DNA of 64,000 bases from Capronia americana (lineage: Eukaryota > Ascomycota > Eurotiomycetes > Chaetothyriales > Herpotrichiellaceae): positions 2,356,001-2,420,000 of the forward strand of contig JADWQD010000003.1 in NCBI GenBank assembly GCA_016110215.1, given 5' to 3'. Both the position numbers and the translations under genes were made by a program. Shown here one piece after another: positions 51,746-62,958 of this stretch. Position 1 is the first letter of the stretch; the number at the start of each line of letters is the position of its first letter. Under the pieces are notes generated by a model. The model made no database searches and was not told where the DNA came from. It worked only from the letters and a program-made list of their open reading frames with translations.

Positions 51746-54128
51746 CTACTTCTCGATATAGATCACCTTCTCATCACCCTTGAACTCGCCTTCGATGTCC
51801 AGCTCTCCATCCCTTATCTTCTGCTCCTCAGCCCGACGCGCGACCTCCTCATCCATTCTCTCCCAGATTTCAGGTCTCTTGAGCTGTGTGGCAACTTTAT
51901 CCCGGAACACGAAGACTGTATCGGACATTGTGTGTCAGTATATGTCCAGCCCGCTCATAAACTTTTCGAAGGGTCTACTAAGGACAGGGGGTTTCAAACT
52001 CACTATTTCTATGCTCTGCAAAGTAGCGGTCGATATCCTCGAGCGTTCGGCCGCTCGTCTCCGGATAGAAGAGGTACGTCGTGGGGATGAAACTGAAGCA
52101 TAAGACCGCCCAGATGATCCAGAATTTGTAGCCCAGGTTGGCGATTCCGGGGGGCGTGACTTGTGCGACCATCTATCTGGTATGTTAGATCTGCTAGACT
52201 CCATTTGAGAGTGAGGAGAGTGAGAGAGCGGGGTCCGGCCATTGGAGACGACGGAGCCATAATTCATTCCCCTTCCAGATATGTTGGGCTGAATAGGTAC
52301 TGAGAAGACTTACATAGTTCATGATCCAGTTGGTGGCCATCGCTAGAGAGGCCCCTTTGCCGCGGAAGGAGATGTGGTTGATTTCAGTTGGGTAGAGCCA
52401 CTGTGTAGAGAGTTTGATCAGCACAGGCGTATCGTGGGGGTGGCTTCGTGCGAAGAGCGTCAAAGTCCAAAGCATGCCTAGACAGGTTCTCTGTCCGTCT
52501 CTCTCCCGTCACTAACACACCTATTGCATACCTCCCCTCTCTTTCTCGTGCTAAACCCGACCCTTTCAAGAAAGAGAAATGAGGATGGTTATAACATAAA
52601 ACACTTACAGGAACACCAAGGACTCCTAATCCGAAGGAGGCAAAAAATACGAAGAAGAACGTCGTCGCCAGGGCACCTAGCTTGTATGTGTCCCCTTTAC
52701 CATTCTCGGAGAGACCGAGGGCGATGCTGATAATGATCCAGCACGTGGAGCAAGCAGCTGCCGAGGCCATCATGACCCGTCGTCGACCGTATCGTTCAAT
52801 GACAAACCAAGCCAGGAAGCTGAAGATGAGATAGTCGACTGATCCGGCGGCAGCCAAGATTCGAGCGATGAGCTCGTTGAGGTTGATCGCGTGGATAAAG
52901 ATGTACGTTTGGAAGTAGCTGGTGACGTTGATGCCCGAGATCTGATTCATGGCTTGCATCCATGCGCCCAGGATCATACGGCGAACAACCCCAGATGGAC
53001 CACGGCCAGTGAGAAGTTGCCACCAGGAATACGTCTGAGCGTGCTCCTTGTCCAGTACGTCCTTGATGATGTCGTACTGTGCACGGACGGTCGCTGAATC
53101 GATGGTGGCGCCGTGCCCTTCTAGTGCCGCGAGCACCTCGAGGGCTTCCTCGTATTTGCCTTTGCGCATCAATAGCCGGGGAGAATCCGGAAGGAACGGG
53201 CACATGAGCCATATCAGCAATGTGAAAACTGTTTGTTCAGTCAGCTTCAACGAAAAGAGAGCATATGGAGGCGACGGGGCCGAGAACTCACAGCATTGGA
53301 AAGCAAGTGGGAAACGCCAGGCCACTGAGCTCTTGCAGAAGCTGAATCCTAGAGTGAGCCAATTTGAAAGACAGAAACCAGTAATGCAGTTTGCCATCTG
53401 GATGATGACAAGCTTGCCACGGCTCCGCATCTTGCTTGTCTCGGATTGCCAGACCCCCGCCGTCGCGGTATTCATCCCCGTTCCGAGGCCAGCAATGACT
53501 CGGCCAGCGAACATCTGTCCCCTAGAGTACGATGCGGCCTGTATGATTGCGCCTAGGGCAATGACGGAGCTGCCGAGCATGATTGTACGGGGGCGGCCGA
53601 GTCTGTCTCCTGTATATAACGTGGAAAGAGCGCCGCCGAAGCAACCCAAGTTATACACTGCAACCATGTCAGAGCCGGTCGCAGCCTAAGGAACAGAAGA
53701 AGATGGAGGAGACGAATGAAAAGCAGACAGATGTGCTATCTCTAGAGGGTAGAAGTCTGTCCATGATAGTCAGGCCTGAAAAAATTATAACATACCAGAG
53801 GTCAGGGTTCCTTGTACTGTTGCATTGGGATTCCCCATGGTCTTGAGGAAGTCTTGTCCAACCAGACTGCAACCACGATCAGCCTTCTGCAGAATAATAG
53901 GCGGTGGTCGTTTCTCATGTGCAAATCTGATTGAGCAACAACTTACACATTTCCGAAGACACCCTGTGTCGCAAGTAGAGATTGTTAGCACCACAAACAA
54001 GGTGAGAATGATTCGAAGCATGGCAAGCATACCTGATCATATCCATAGAAGACGAGGACAGTCGACGCCGCCAGAGAAATCCAGACAGTGAGGGCACTAC
54101 CCGAACCTCCAAGGTACTTTCGACCCAT
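51746..54128 (-). CDS. MFS sugar transporter
   Basis: Major facilitator proton-coupled sugar or quinate-type permease in the plasma membrane. Eight exons (54128-54033, 53963-53947, 53866-53796, 53657-53292, 53228-52609, 52400-52314, 52172-52004, 51915-51746) give 531 aa. Exon 2 is only 17 nt and encodes GVFGN plus part of Val. Family marks are YGYDQGVFGNVL after helix 1, GDRLGRPRTI (loop 2-3, GxRxGRR-like), RVIAGLGTGMNTAT in helix 4, PDSPRLL after helix 6, QISGINVTSYF in helix 7, ERYGRRRVM (loop 8-9) and PETSGRTLEDIDRYF at the C terminus, replacing PETKG. Introns are 63-208 nt with good consensus ends. All junction phases agree. The substrate cannot be told from sequence. Confidence 0.95.
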
Positions 54129-55547
54129 CACGGCCAATTCTCATATACCAGAAATCGTAATGCGTGAAGGAGACGGAAGAGAACGGAACGAAGAAGGAAA
54201 CCAAAGCCTCCGACCATGGGGTCGGGACAGAATTGATCGAATCCTTATATCTGAATCCTATTGCGTATGGGGCTTCCCCAACGTTGATGATCGCCCGGCG
54301 ATCGACCGAAACCAATCTGCGTTCCTTGCTATCGGTATAGAAGACGGCGAAAATGGGGTCTTCTAGAGGCAATGCAGCAATAGCCTCTAGCTTGCTGTAG
54401 TCCGAGTGGGAATGCTACATCTCAGCTGCACTTCGGGATACCAATAGCAGTAACTTGATGCCGAGAAGAGCCCCGACCGCGATTGATTGGTACTCGTAGG
54501 AAGCTGTGTTCAACATGCAGCCAGGGAGATCTTCCTTCCTCCACGCGGGGGTTGAGTTGTGTCTCCACCTAACATATTGGGTTTCCACATTTCACTGCAG
54601 AGATTTTGTCGCCATTCGAAGAGCTTCGCTCCACAGGCATGGAGTACACCTTGACAGAAGTGCGCAACCGATCTTACTGCACGTGTGGGGTTACACCTGC
54701 GAACAAGCACAGAAGAGGTCGCGACTTTGTGGTATGGTTGGCTCCAGAATACACAAGCATCTCTTGACCTGGTCAATACCTGAGCCAACCCGCCCGTGAT
54801 TGCCAAGGTGATGTATCCACATCAAGTAAATGGGCGCCGGCTTTGTCGTTTTGGCAATCCGTCCGGACTTCCAGGAAGAGACTACGGTCAGTACTGCAGA
54901 TAGTGTAAAGAATGGCCTCACATAGTGTTGCTGGTAGGAACGGACGGCGCGTCGGTGGGCTCGACGCACCTCCAGGAAAAGCCGGCTGCAAAAGACCAGG
55001 ACAGGCCAGGATCAGACGACCCGGTGAAGAGTGGCGCTGTCGCTTCGAATCGCGCATGGAAGGAAGAATTTTTGAAGCAATGATCATCCGCGCAGATCTT
55101 CAGCATTGGGGTACTTGTGCAGGTGGTTACGGGATTGGGCAGTGAGTCGAACTTGACATCGGCGATATTCGGACTGTGCCGCCACAGGCCACGGGACCAA
55201 CACCGGCGTCCGCCTTCTTGGGAGGCGAACAGGGCATCGGACAACAGTCGCTGAGCGGAAACGAAAACCAGGAATTTAGGCAAAAATGTAGTGCAAAACG
55301 ACCATGGCTGGTCGTGGGGAAGATAACCGGTGAGCGAGAAGTGAGGTGACTCTAATCTGACAGAAAAGATACGGAGGCGCAGATGCCACGAATAGCAATA
55401 TCGCATTCTTCCGGCAGATTTACCAAATTTAACCAAGGAAGGTACTTAGTACCCAGGGATGTAATAGTACTTGGTACCCGTGTTGCTTGCAGTTTCCTAG
55501 ACCGCCCCACAGACTATCCTTTGAGGCCCCCCGCCATCTCTTCTTGC
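54129..55547. other. Intergenic region: MFS promoter and SBP56 3' flank
   Basis: No gene supported. Two near-copies of an imperfect GTAC palindrome lie at 55441-55479. Frames here are short and antisense to each other. Confidence 0.4.
55441..55479. repeat. Paired GGTACTTAGTACCC-type imperfect palindromes
   Basis: GGTACTTAGTACCC and AGTACTTGGTACCC, about 25 bp apart, each close to its own inverse complement. They lie ~70 bp past the SBP56 stop codon. Confidence 0.6.
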
Positions 55548-57094
55548 TCACAGTCTACTCTTGCTGCTTGGGTAGCAGTATGAATCCGCTGTGACTGTTT
55601 GTTAGCTTCCAACAATCTAATCAACAACAGCAAAGCACCGATAGAGTACTTACAGGACGCGTCCCCGCCTTGGAGACGAATCTGGTGGACGCGCAGCCCT
55701 TTAAACTCCGAGCCATGCGGGAAAAAGCTCTTGTCGATGGTGAGGCCGCCGTCGGGATTGACATCAACTTTGGCCATCCAGGCGCCGACGTCAGGTTCGG
55801 CACCGTAGAATTGATCATCCCAAGCACCATAGAGCGAGTTGGTGAAGTAGATGCTTCGCCCTGACCTTGACACTTCGACCATCTGTGGGCCTCCCGAGAG
55901 AGGCAGATCAGGTTTTGCCGGATGTGCCTTGCGGTCTTTGATGCCTCCAAGACGAACTGAGCCGACTTGCACTGGGTGCGCCGGGTCAGACACATCATAT
56001 TGCTTCATTTCGCCGGTCCCCCAACAAGCGACATAGAGGAATTTGTCGTCGACCGACAGATCGATGTCCGTGATTAGTGGAGGCACGGCCTTGAAGGGTT
56101 TAAGAATCGGTGGCAATGAGTCCTCATCGGCTGGCTCGGCTGGAATGGAGATGACCTTCTCGGCCTTCCACTTTTCTCCATCTCGATACCATCGAAAGAT
56201 GGAACCAGACAGGTCCTTGGTCGATATGACGACTCCGACAAACCCCCAAGTGGCTTCTGGGTCATGGGAGGGGCGGACTTCAAGGGCCATCTGATGCTCT
56301 TCGCCGAGATCAACACGTTCATGATGTTGTCCTTTGGCAAGGTCCCAGAAATGGATCGCGTGGCCATACTTGTTGCTCAGCAACAACTCTGGGACAAGGC
56401 CATTCTCGAGCATTGATGGACTTCCCCACTCACTCGAAATCAGGGTATTCTGGTTCAAGTGCCACCAAGCATCATAATGGAAATGTTGCTAATTTGGTGT
56501 TAGTCTGGAAGGCCTGGACAATCCGACATAGCGCCGAAAGGGTTTACTCACTGGGCCACGGTCCGTCTCCCACGCACGCACAACATCAAAGGTGGAATGG
56601 TCAAGCAGAGCAATTCCACCAGGTCCGTCGGGGTTGTCTTCGGGACCCCCGAGGCAGGTCAGGAAAACGCCATCTGGACCACAGTGCAAGGTATGGGGAC
56701 GCGAATAGCCAGCCTTGTCCGACAGAGTCTTCCCGTCGATCTTCTTGACCAGCTTTGGGTTTCGAGGATTCGGCCCCACATCGAAGACGTAGATGTTTGA
56801 GGAGCGTAATCCGGGAACGATCAAGAATCGGCGCTGCAGGCCGTCCATGTTGTGTCCTTCATGCTTGAGGGCCGAAGAGCAAGCGTTCCAGCCGAAATGA
56901 TGGAGTTCGTCTCCCAATGCCGGGACATCGGTCCAGCCCACGACACGCCCATACGTCTCGGACTTCGGGTTCAGGTCGACGACTGTCAGAGCGTCATGCT
57001 TCTGGCCTTGCCTGTCAAAAGCCACTACATAGGCCAATTCTTCTTGCGGTGCAGCGATCGCGTCTGCTGCCGTGCGATAGAATGTCGGGTCCAT
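55548..57094 (-). CDS. Selenium-binding protein / methanethiol oxidase family (SBP56)
   Basis: Cytosolic beta-propeller enzyme; human SELENBP1 and bacterial MtoX oxidise methanethiol to formaldehyde, H2S and H2O2. Exons 57094-56552, 56488-55654 and 55594-55548 give 474 aa, the usual length. Introns are 63 and 59 nt. Conserved features are HDALTVVDL, the metal and Cys-bearing HHFGWNACSS, SRPHTLHCGPDGVFLTCLGG, QHFHYDAWWH rebuilt across the first junction, WGSPSMLENG, DDKFLYVACWGTGEMKQYD, SRSGRSIYFTNSLY and LRVHQIRLQGGDAS. The last exon supplies FTADSYCYP, the expected family C terminus. Without the splice the frame runs on into unrelated residues. The enzyme's substrate in this fungus is inferred from family only. 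Confidence 0.94.
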
Positions 57095-58148
57095 GCTGTT
57101 TTTGAGTCGAGATCGAATTGTCTACGTGAAATGCTCTGACGGGCTTGCAGGTTGAACAACAGAGATACTTCGACCATCAGCTCGATATTTATACCCCTTC
57201 CGCGGTCCGAGTACGCGCAATGCTCTTCCTGGGTAGGCTGCGGGATCTTGCCAGGGATTGGTTAGAAGGTTTTCCCAACGTACGAAGCTTACAACATGAA
57301 CATTGGCACAATCCCCCGCCGCTCTCGAAGTCGGCTTAGTGTCGCTGAGACGACGTGCGGTGGAGAATGATAAAGTGGCACGTCAGCACTGCTTTTCAAG
57401 GCGACGGTGCCGGAAGGGCGTGTGACACATCGGTCACATACAGCAGAATGTGCATGTGCATCAAAGGAGTTCTTTGGGATTGTGTATCCTGGATTTATCA
57501 ATCCAACGTTTCAGCAAGGATTGGGACCGTCTTGGACCTTCACGATGCTTTATACAATCTACAGCTTCGACATGATTCCGCAAAGCTACTGGCCGCCGAT
57601 GGCGCAAGAGGCATAAGCAATGGTGCAATGACAGCCCAGACCTGCGGTCGACAGGATGTCTATACGATGTTGGGTCCCCCCGCTCAGCTTTCGAATGAGG
57701 AGTATAGGGTGTGGCCTGAAGGTGCAGCTAGCCAACGAAAGACTGGACCGGATTAGTCAACTGCTCTACTGAATACCCCATCTTGGCTCCGTCAGCCTTA
57801 TCAGCCTTGGCCCTCAAGGGTAAAAGGCATGTCAATGTTGCCGCCGAGCTTATTCAACTTGTCCGATTTTCCTGCACAATCGCTTGCAGAGCTGACAATC
57901 GGGCCCATGTGGTTGAAAGCCGACTACGCCTGGGCCCGAACAGGAAATCATGGATATCAATCTGAATTTTCTTTTCAAGGCGAAGTAGACCCAAAATCCC
58001 TCGGTTCGCCCGTACTATACACCAGTATCAACCCCGGGGATGGCCCGGATCGGGCAAGGAATGACCATCATCAGACGACACGTCAGTCCACTCTAGATCG
58101 ACTCCTCTTCGCGCCGCCACGTCCAGGTCCATATCCCCGATTATTCTT
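57095..58148. other. Intergenic region: SBP56 promoter and ACH1 3' flank
   Basis: Frames such as 57355-57756 and 57829-58281 (+) have no recognised domain; the second overlaps the ACH1 3' end antisense. Confidence 0.4.
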
Positions 58149-60276
58149 CTATTTCCACCCACTGATCTTCATCGTCCCATTCTCGGCCAGATTCTTATGC
58201 ATATCAAACGCGTTGAAGAGCAAATGCGGCTCGTGTCCCATTCCCTTTCTCAGACACTCGAACTCGGCCTTGTCGAAGTAATCCTGCAGAATGGGCCGAT
58301 AGTCGGGGTGCGCGCAGTGCTTGATGATCTCGCGCGCTCGTTCACGCGGACACAAGCCCCGGACGTCCGCTAGACCCTGTGTGTGCCCCCAGCGTCAGCT
58401 CGAAATATCATTCAATACCATGGGACCCGTCGCGTGCGAGGACTTACAATCTCCGTGACAATCACATCCAAGTCGTGTTCCGTCTGGTCGACGTGCGTAC
58501 ACATGGGCACAATGCAACTCACGCCCGTGGGATCCGTCTTGGTAGGCCTCGTGCTAGGCGTATGCATGATCGAGTACTTGGACGAACGGAGGAAATCGGC
58601 CGAGCCGCCCAGCCCGTTGAGCATGCGAGAGCCCATGACGCAGGTGCTGTTGGCGTGGGCGTAGATGTCGACCTCGACCGGCGTGTTCATGCCGATGACG
58701 CCCAGCCGGCGGATAATCTCGGGCGAGTTCGACACCTGTTGCGAGCGGAGGAGGAGCTTGGCGTGGTAGTTCTCCCACTGCGCGTGGAATCCCGGGGTGT
58801 GTCAGCACAGGTACACTTACGATAGGTAGGTCCGTAGGGGACGGCAGAAGGACGAAGAGGGTTGAAAAAGGAATGTCCGCTCAACGGCGTCTTGATGGTT
58901 GGTTTTACTTACCCCGTCGTAGAAGCGTTGGAAGCCACCGGGCGAGAAACGGATGGACGTGGCGGTTGCAAAGTCGAGGTTCCCGCTGTCGAAGAGGTCG
59001 AGGAACGAATCCTGCAGCACCTCGGTCCACACTTTCAGGTTCTTGAAGTTCGCGCCTCCTTTCTAAAACACCGTCCGTGAGAGGTAAGTAAGTTAACGGA
59101 TCGACGAGGAGCGAGGAATTCGAATCTCTTTCGAAGGACTTACGGCCAGACCCCCGATCACCGCATTGGCGATATTGCCGATCCCAGACTGCAGGGGCAG
59201 CAGATTCTTGGGAAGGCGACCTTGGTGGACTTCGTGCTCGAGGAATTCAATCAGATTGCGGGCGATCGCGCGTGATGTGTCGTCTTCGGGCGCGTTCTCG
59301 GTCGTTTGGTCAGGGTAGTCGGACTCGACGATGGCGACCACGCGTTCCGGGTCGACGGGGATGTGCGGCGTGCCGATGCGGTCTTCTGGCGCCATGATGA
59401 GGTACGGCTGTGAGGATGAGACGTCTCGTCAGCGGTGGATCTACGTCGAGATTACATGTATAGACCTACCTTTCTGCGGGGCGGCAAATCAGTCATGGTG
59501 ATGTCGTGTAGGCCCTCGAAGCTCGGGGCGGCGGTGTTGACTTCGATGATGATCTACATAACACATGATACATCAGTCAAGTCAATTTTGTCTCACAGAA
59601 CACTCAATTTGCATACCTTGTCTGCCATCTGGATGATCTCGGGGCTGGCACCGACGCTCGCACCGGGAATGATGCCTCCGTCCTCGGTGATAGCGCTGGC
59701 TTCGACGATGGCCACGTCCAGTTTGTTGTTCGCCTTGTTCTTCGTGTAGAACCCGTACATGAGATCGACGGGGAACATGCTGAGATGCTTGTCGAAGAAC
59801 TTGATGTTCCCGTTGTTGATCCCCTTGGCGATGTCCTTGCCGACCTGGTGGGGAGCCCGGCGCTCGATCATGTTGAGTCTCGCCCATCGGTTCTCCGTCT
59901 CCGCGCCGCTGGAGGCGCCGACAAAGAGCGAATACTTCAGCTTTCCTTGCAGGTTGTTCTTCTCGACATGGTCGGCAAGCGCGGTGGGTACCTTTCTGGG
60001 GGGAGCTTGTCAGCCTGGGGTGTTCTTTTGATGGGGGTTCGACTCAATCGGCCCAGGGCGGAGCTCATTACTTCGGATATCCGACGCCTGTGAAGCCTGA
60101 CCAGCCAACATATGCGCCATGGGGGAAGAGATCGAGAAGATCTTCAGCCTTGGCCACTTTCTGCCAACGGTCGTTAGCTTCTAGAGACAGTTTTGCGGGC
60201 GACTGGGCTGTTGGTAGGTTACGTTGAGATAGCTCGCTCGCCGGACCCGACTCTTCAGGAGCGCCGAGGCGGCCAT
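58149..60276 (-). CDS. ACH1: Acetyl-CoA hydrolase / CoA-transferase
   Basis: Mitochondrial enzyme that moves CoA between acetyl-CoA, succinyl-CoA and propionyl-CoA and so handles acetate and propionate. Eight exons (60276-60223, 60160-60072, 59995-59617, 59553-59470, 59407-59144, 59062-58913, 58777-58448, 58376-58149) give 525 aa, matching yeast Ach1. Blocks visible in order: KVAKAEDLLDLFPHGAYVGWSGFTGVGYPK, HVEKNNLQGKLKYSLFVGAS, GASVGASPEIIQMADK-IIIEVN, LQSGIGNIANAV, and LNGLGGSADFLRSS, then a CoA-loop region with CTHVDQTEHDLDVIVTEIGLADVRGL. The C terminus ends NGTMKISGWK. All intron borders are GT-AG, 62-135 nt, and all phases match. A CACGTG at 60838 lies upstream. Confidence 0.97.
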
Positions 60277-61060
60277 GATGACGACTGACCCGGGCGACGA
60301 AACGAGATGAAAAGGCACACAGCCGTTGTTCCTTACGGGCTCTGGGGTTAACACGGTCCGACTTTACTGTTGCGTGGTTCACAGTGTGTGTTGGTCTTTA
60401 TCAACAACAACGTCAGGGGAGCTAGCTTGTGGCCCGGCAAGAAAGCCCACGCAAATGGCCGCCCGGTTTCGTCATTGGTCATGGGCACCAATGGAGCTTG
60501 TGGTGCTTGGAGCCCCTCGCCGGACATGCTCGGATCGGGGAGACGAATCACACGGGCGGTGATTCAGGGTTCCGCCCAGTTCAGCTTAAGGGTTTGAGCG
60601 GGCTCCGCTAGGGGCCCCGGCTTTAGGGCTAGAAGTCGCCTATCGCCTCGCCCGGCCAATGATGCATGTCTACAAGAAAACGGTTTGATGCGGAAATCAG
60701 ACCACGATTGCCGAAGGATCTCCGTGCGTGTTTCAAAATGGGCAATCTTGACTTACCTAGTACTGTACGGAGTCATGGTACAGAGTAACTACTGCCGCAA
60801 ATGTCAAAGACAGGGCTGAGATGCAGATTCTGCTAACCACGTGAAGCCGAAGCTGAAGAATCTCTAACTTAAGTCCCCGAGAGGAATGCTCGGCCGCCTC
60901 CCTTGGTCCGTGAACAATCCATTTCCACCCGTGCCACCCTACTGTGTAAACCTTGGGCCCGTGAGCATGTTTTGAGATATTAACATGGTCGTATTCCCGC
61001 CGCCACGTTGAGCCACCCTCACTTAAAGAACAGAGACTGCGGCAAATGGTCGTATTCGAC
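60277..61060. other. ACH1 upstream region
   Basis: No gene supported. Contains GTACGGAGT/ATGGTAC-type motifs near 60767-60785 and one CACGTG at 60838-60843. Confidence 0.4.
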
Positions 61061-62958
61061 CTACAAATTTTGGTCAGCGCGTGATGATCTCGAGGGGGAT
61101 GACAATGCCAACGATGACTTCGTCACCGACGACATAGTTTTGTGGCTCTGATATTGACGTACCTCCTCCCATGGATCATCTGGGTCGGCATCTTGGACGG
61201 GTCCCATGGCGCCACGGTCGAATACCTTCTCACTCACGTTGATTCCGCCGGGGACAACACGAACGAGTCTCACCTGCGGACAATCCGACGTTGACTTCAT
61301 CGTTCTCTCCAGGTCCATGAAATACGCGCAGCAGCCTTCATGGGACAAAGCGACCAGGTTGTCCGGGAGGTCGTTCTGCGGTCTCGACCCGGCGAATATC
61401 TGCACCGAGGTCGCCAGGCGGACAGCGTCGGTCGCGTTCCACACGTTGCCGTACACGAGCGTGAAGTGCACCGTCCAGTGCAAGCCTCGGGCTTCCATCC
61501 TCCTCGCCACTTGGCTCTGGTAGAAGCTGTAGACGCCCGCCCTGGTGGGGAAGAACCGTGCCGTGACGGCCATTCTCGACAGAGCCAGGCCCAGCGATAT
61601 GATCGTCTCGACCAAGACCGCGAGACAGTATCCGTGATCCGGAGGATGGCCTTCCTGGTCCGGGCGGACTTCGTCCTTAGAGGTGCAGATGCCACAATGG
61701 CAGGCCTTACGTATCTTGCTTAGACTTTCAACGTACGAGGCGGAAGCATCGTCGTGGGACAGTTTCAGAGAGCGTTCCATTCGGCCTTGAAAGCGCCTCA
61801 GCTCCGGCAGGTAGTCGGTGATCGTCTGGATCAGTCCAGCGCCATAAGAAGCCGTGTTGCTCTGGTTTTGGGTGGACACCAGTTGGCCGTGCTCCTCATG
61901 GCCCTCGCCGTGCGCTAGGCCCTCGAACATCCTGGCCGCGCTGCCAATCATCGTCCCAAATGCTTTGGCATGGTCATGGTCGAGGTAGTGGAAACTCTTG
62001 CCGAAAACTCGGGGCAGAAGTGATTGCCATGCCACCCGCCCGCCGAATCGCATGGTGTGGAGGACGGGAGAGTACGTCCGATCGACAAGGGATAGTTCCT
62101 CGAAGCCTACTCCGGTTTGATGTCGCGGTTCGAAAGTGGCCTTGAGGCCCGCCTCAGTCACAAATACCAGATTGACTTGTGCTTCTTGATCCGGGTGGGT
62201 CATGCGTAGTTCCTGGCCAGCCGAGTCGTAGACTGCTATGCGAAGGTCGCACAGCCACTCGGCGATTGCCCCGAACCAGGAGATGATGCCACTGCCCGTG
62301 AAAGTGACCTGCTTCTGGTCCCCGCGAGTGACGCTCATCAACGCTTGCAAGGCGTTGGCGACCCCGCCCGCCGGGAAGACAGTGTCAGCGCTCATGCCGA
62401 CCGGAATGCTGACGGGATACGGGTCCAGTTGAAGATAGTCCTCGACGAGGAGGCCGAAGTCCGAGGCGGCGAAGATGCCATTGCAGCCATGCAGAGCAGC
62501 TTTCCATTGACAGAAGTGAGGCGTCACGTCTTCAGGACCTGCCGCCGCACGCGCAAGAATCATAAGCACTTTAGCTCCGTACTTCGTGTCTTCATTAGCA
62601 ATTACGACAATCAAGTGCGGCAGGAGAGAGAACTCACAGGCTCGTGGAAGGTCTCGCCCAGCGCTATCAGCAAGGCTAAATGCTCATACGAACCTTCGTG
62701 GACAGCCTTATCGCGAATCACGTTCGATAGACCCCAGCCAAAGGACAGCTTCTCGTCCGGCGCCACCGATAGATGAACCGGAAGATTGGATAGTGCCGAA
62801 TTGATGTTCCGTCCTCCCTGGGAGGGTATATTGAGATCCTTGAACAGCCTGTAAGCGACGTAGCGAGTGTAAGGATCTACTCGCGATCCAGATAATTTGC
62901 GTAACGTGGCCGTCGGTATCGACACGCTCTCCGGCGTATCCTTTCCGACGATGGGCAT
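61061..62958 (-). CDS. Conserved fungal protein of unknown function (613 aa)
   Basis: I recall similar proteins annotated as hypothetical in many filamentous ascomycetes, but no function. Exons 62958-62638 and 62581-61061 around a 56-nt intron (GTGAGT donor; ACGAAG acceptor needed to keep phase) give 613 aa. Recognisable parts are ...LLIALGETFHEP joined to YGAKVLMILARAA and QWKAALHGCNGIFAASDFG. ISWFGAIAEWLCDLRIAVYDSAGQ follows. A probable membrane-prone segment (CLAVLVETIISLGLALS) precedes FYQSQVARRM. The C-terminal part has LVALSHEGCCAYFMDLE and GGINVSEKVFDRGAMGPV. The start at 62958 is the first ATG; the frame extends to 62994 only by GTG. After DDPWEE the frame loses a conserved look, and another frame looks better (see findings). 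Confidence 0.75.

Noticed and set aside
51194..52090. 298-codon + strand open frame
   Set aside because: Its second half is antisense to the last exons of the MFS transporter, and the translation shows no domain; the transporter's splice pattern and conserved motifs are decisive.
55514..56458. Unspliced C terminus of the selenium-binding protein
   Set aside because: Beyond 55654 the frame reads through a GTAAGT intron into unrelated residues; splicing to 55594 restores the family's SYCY ending.
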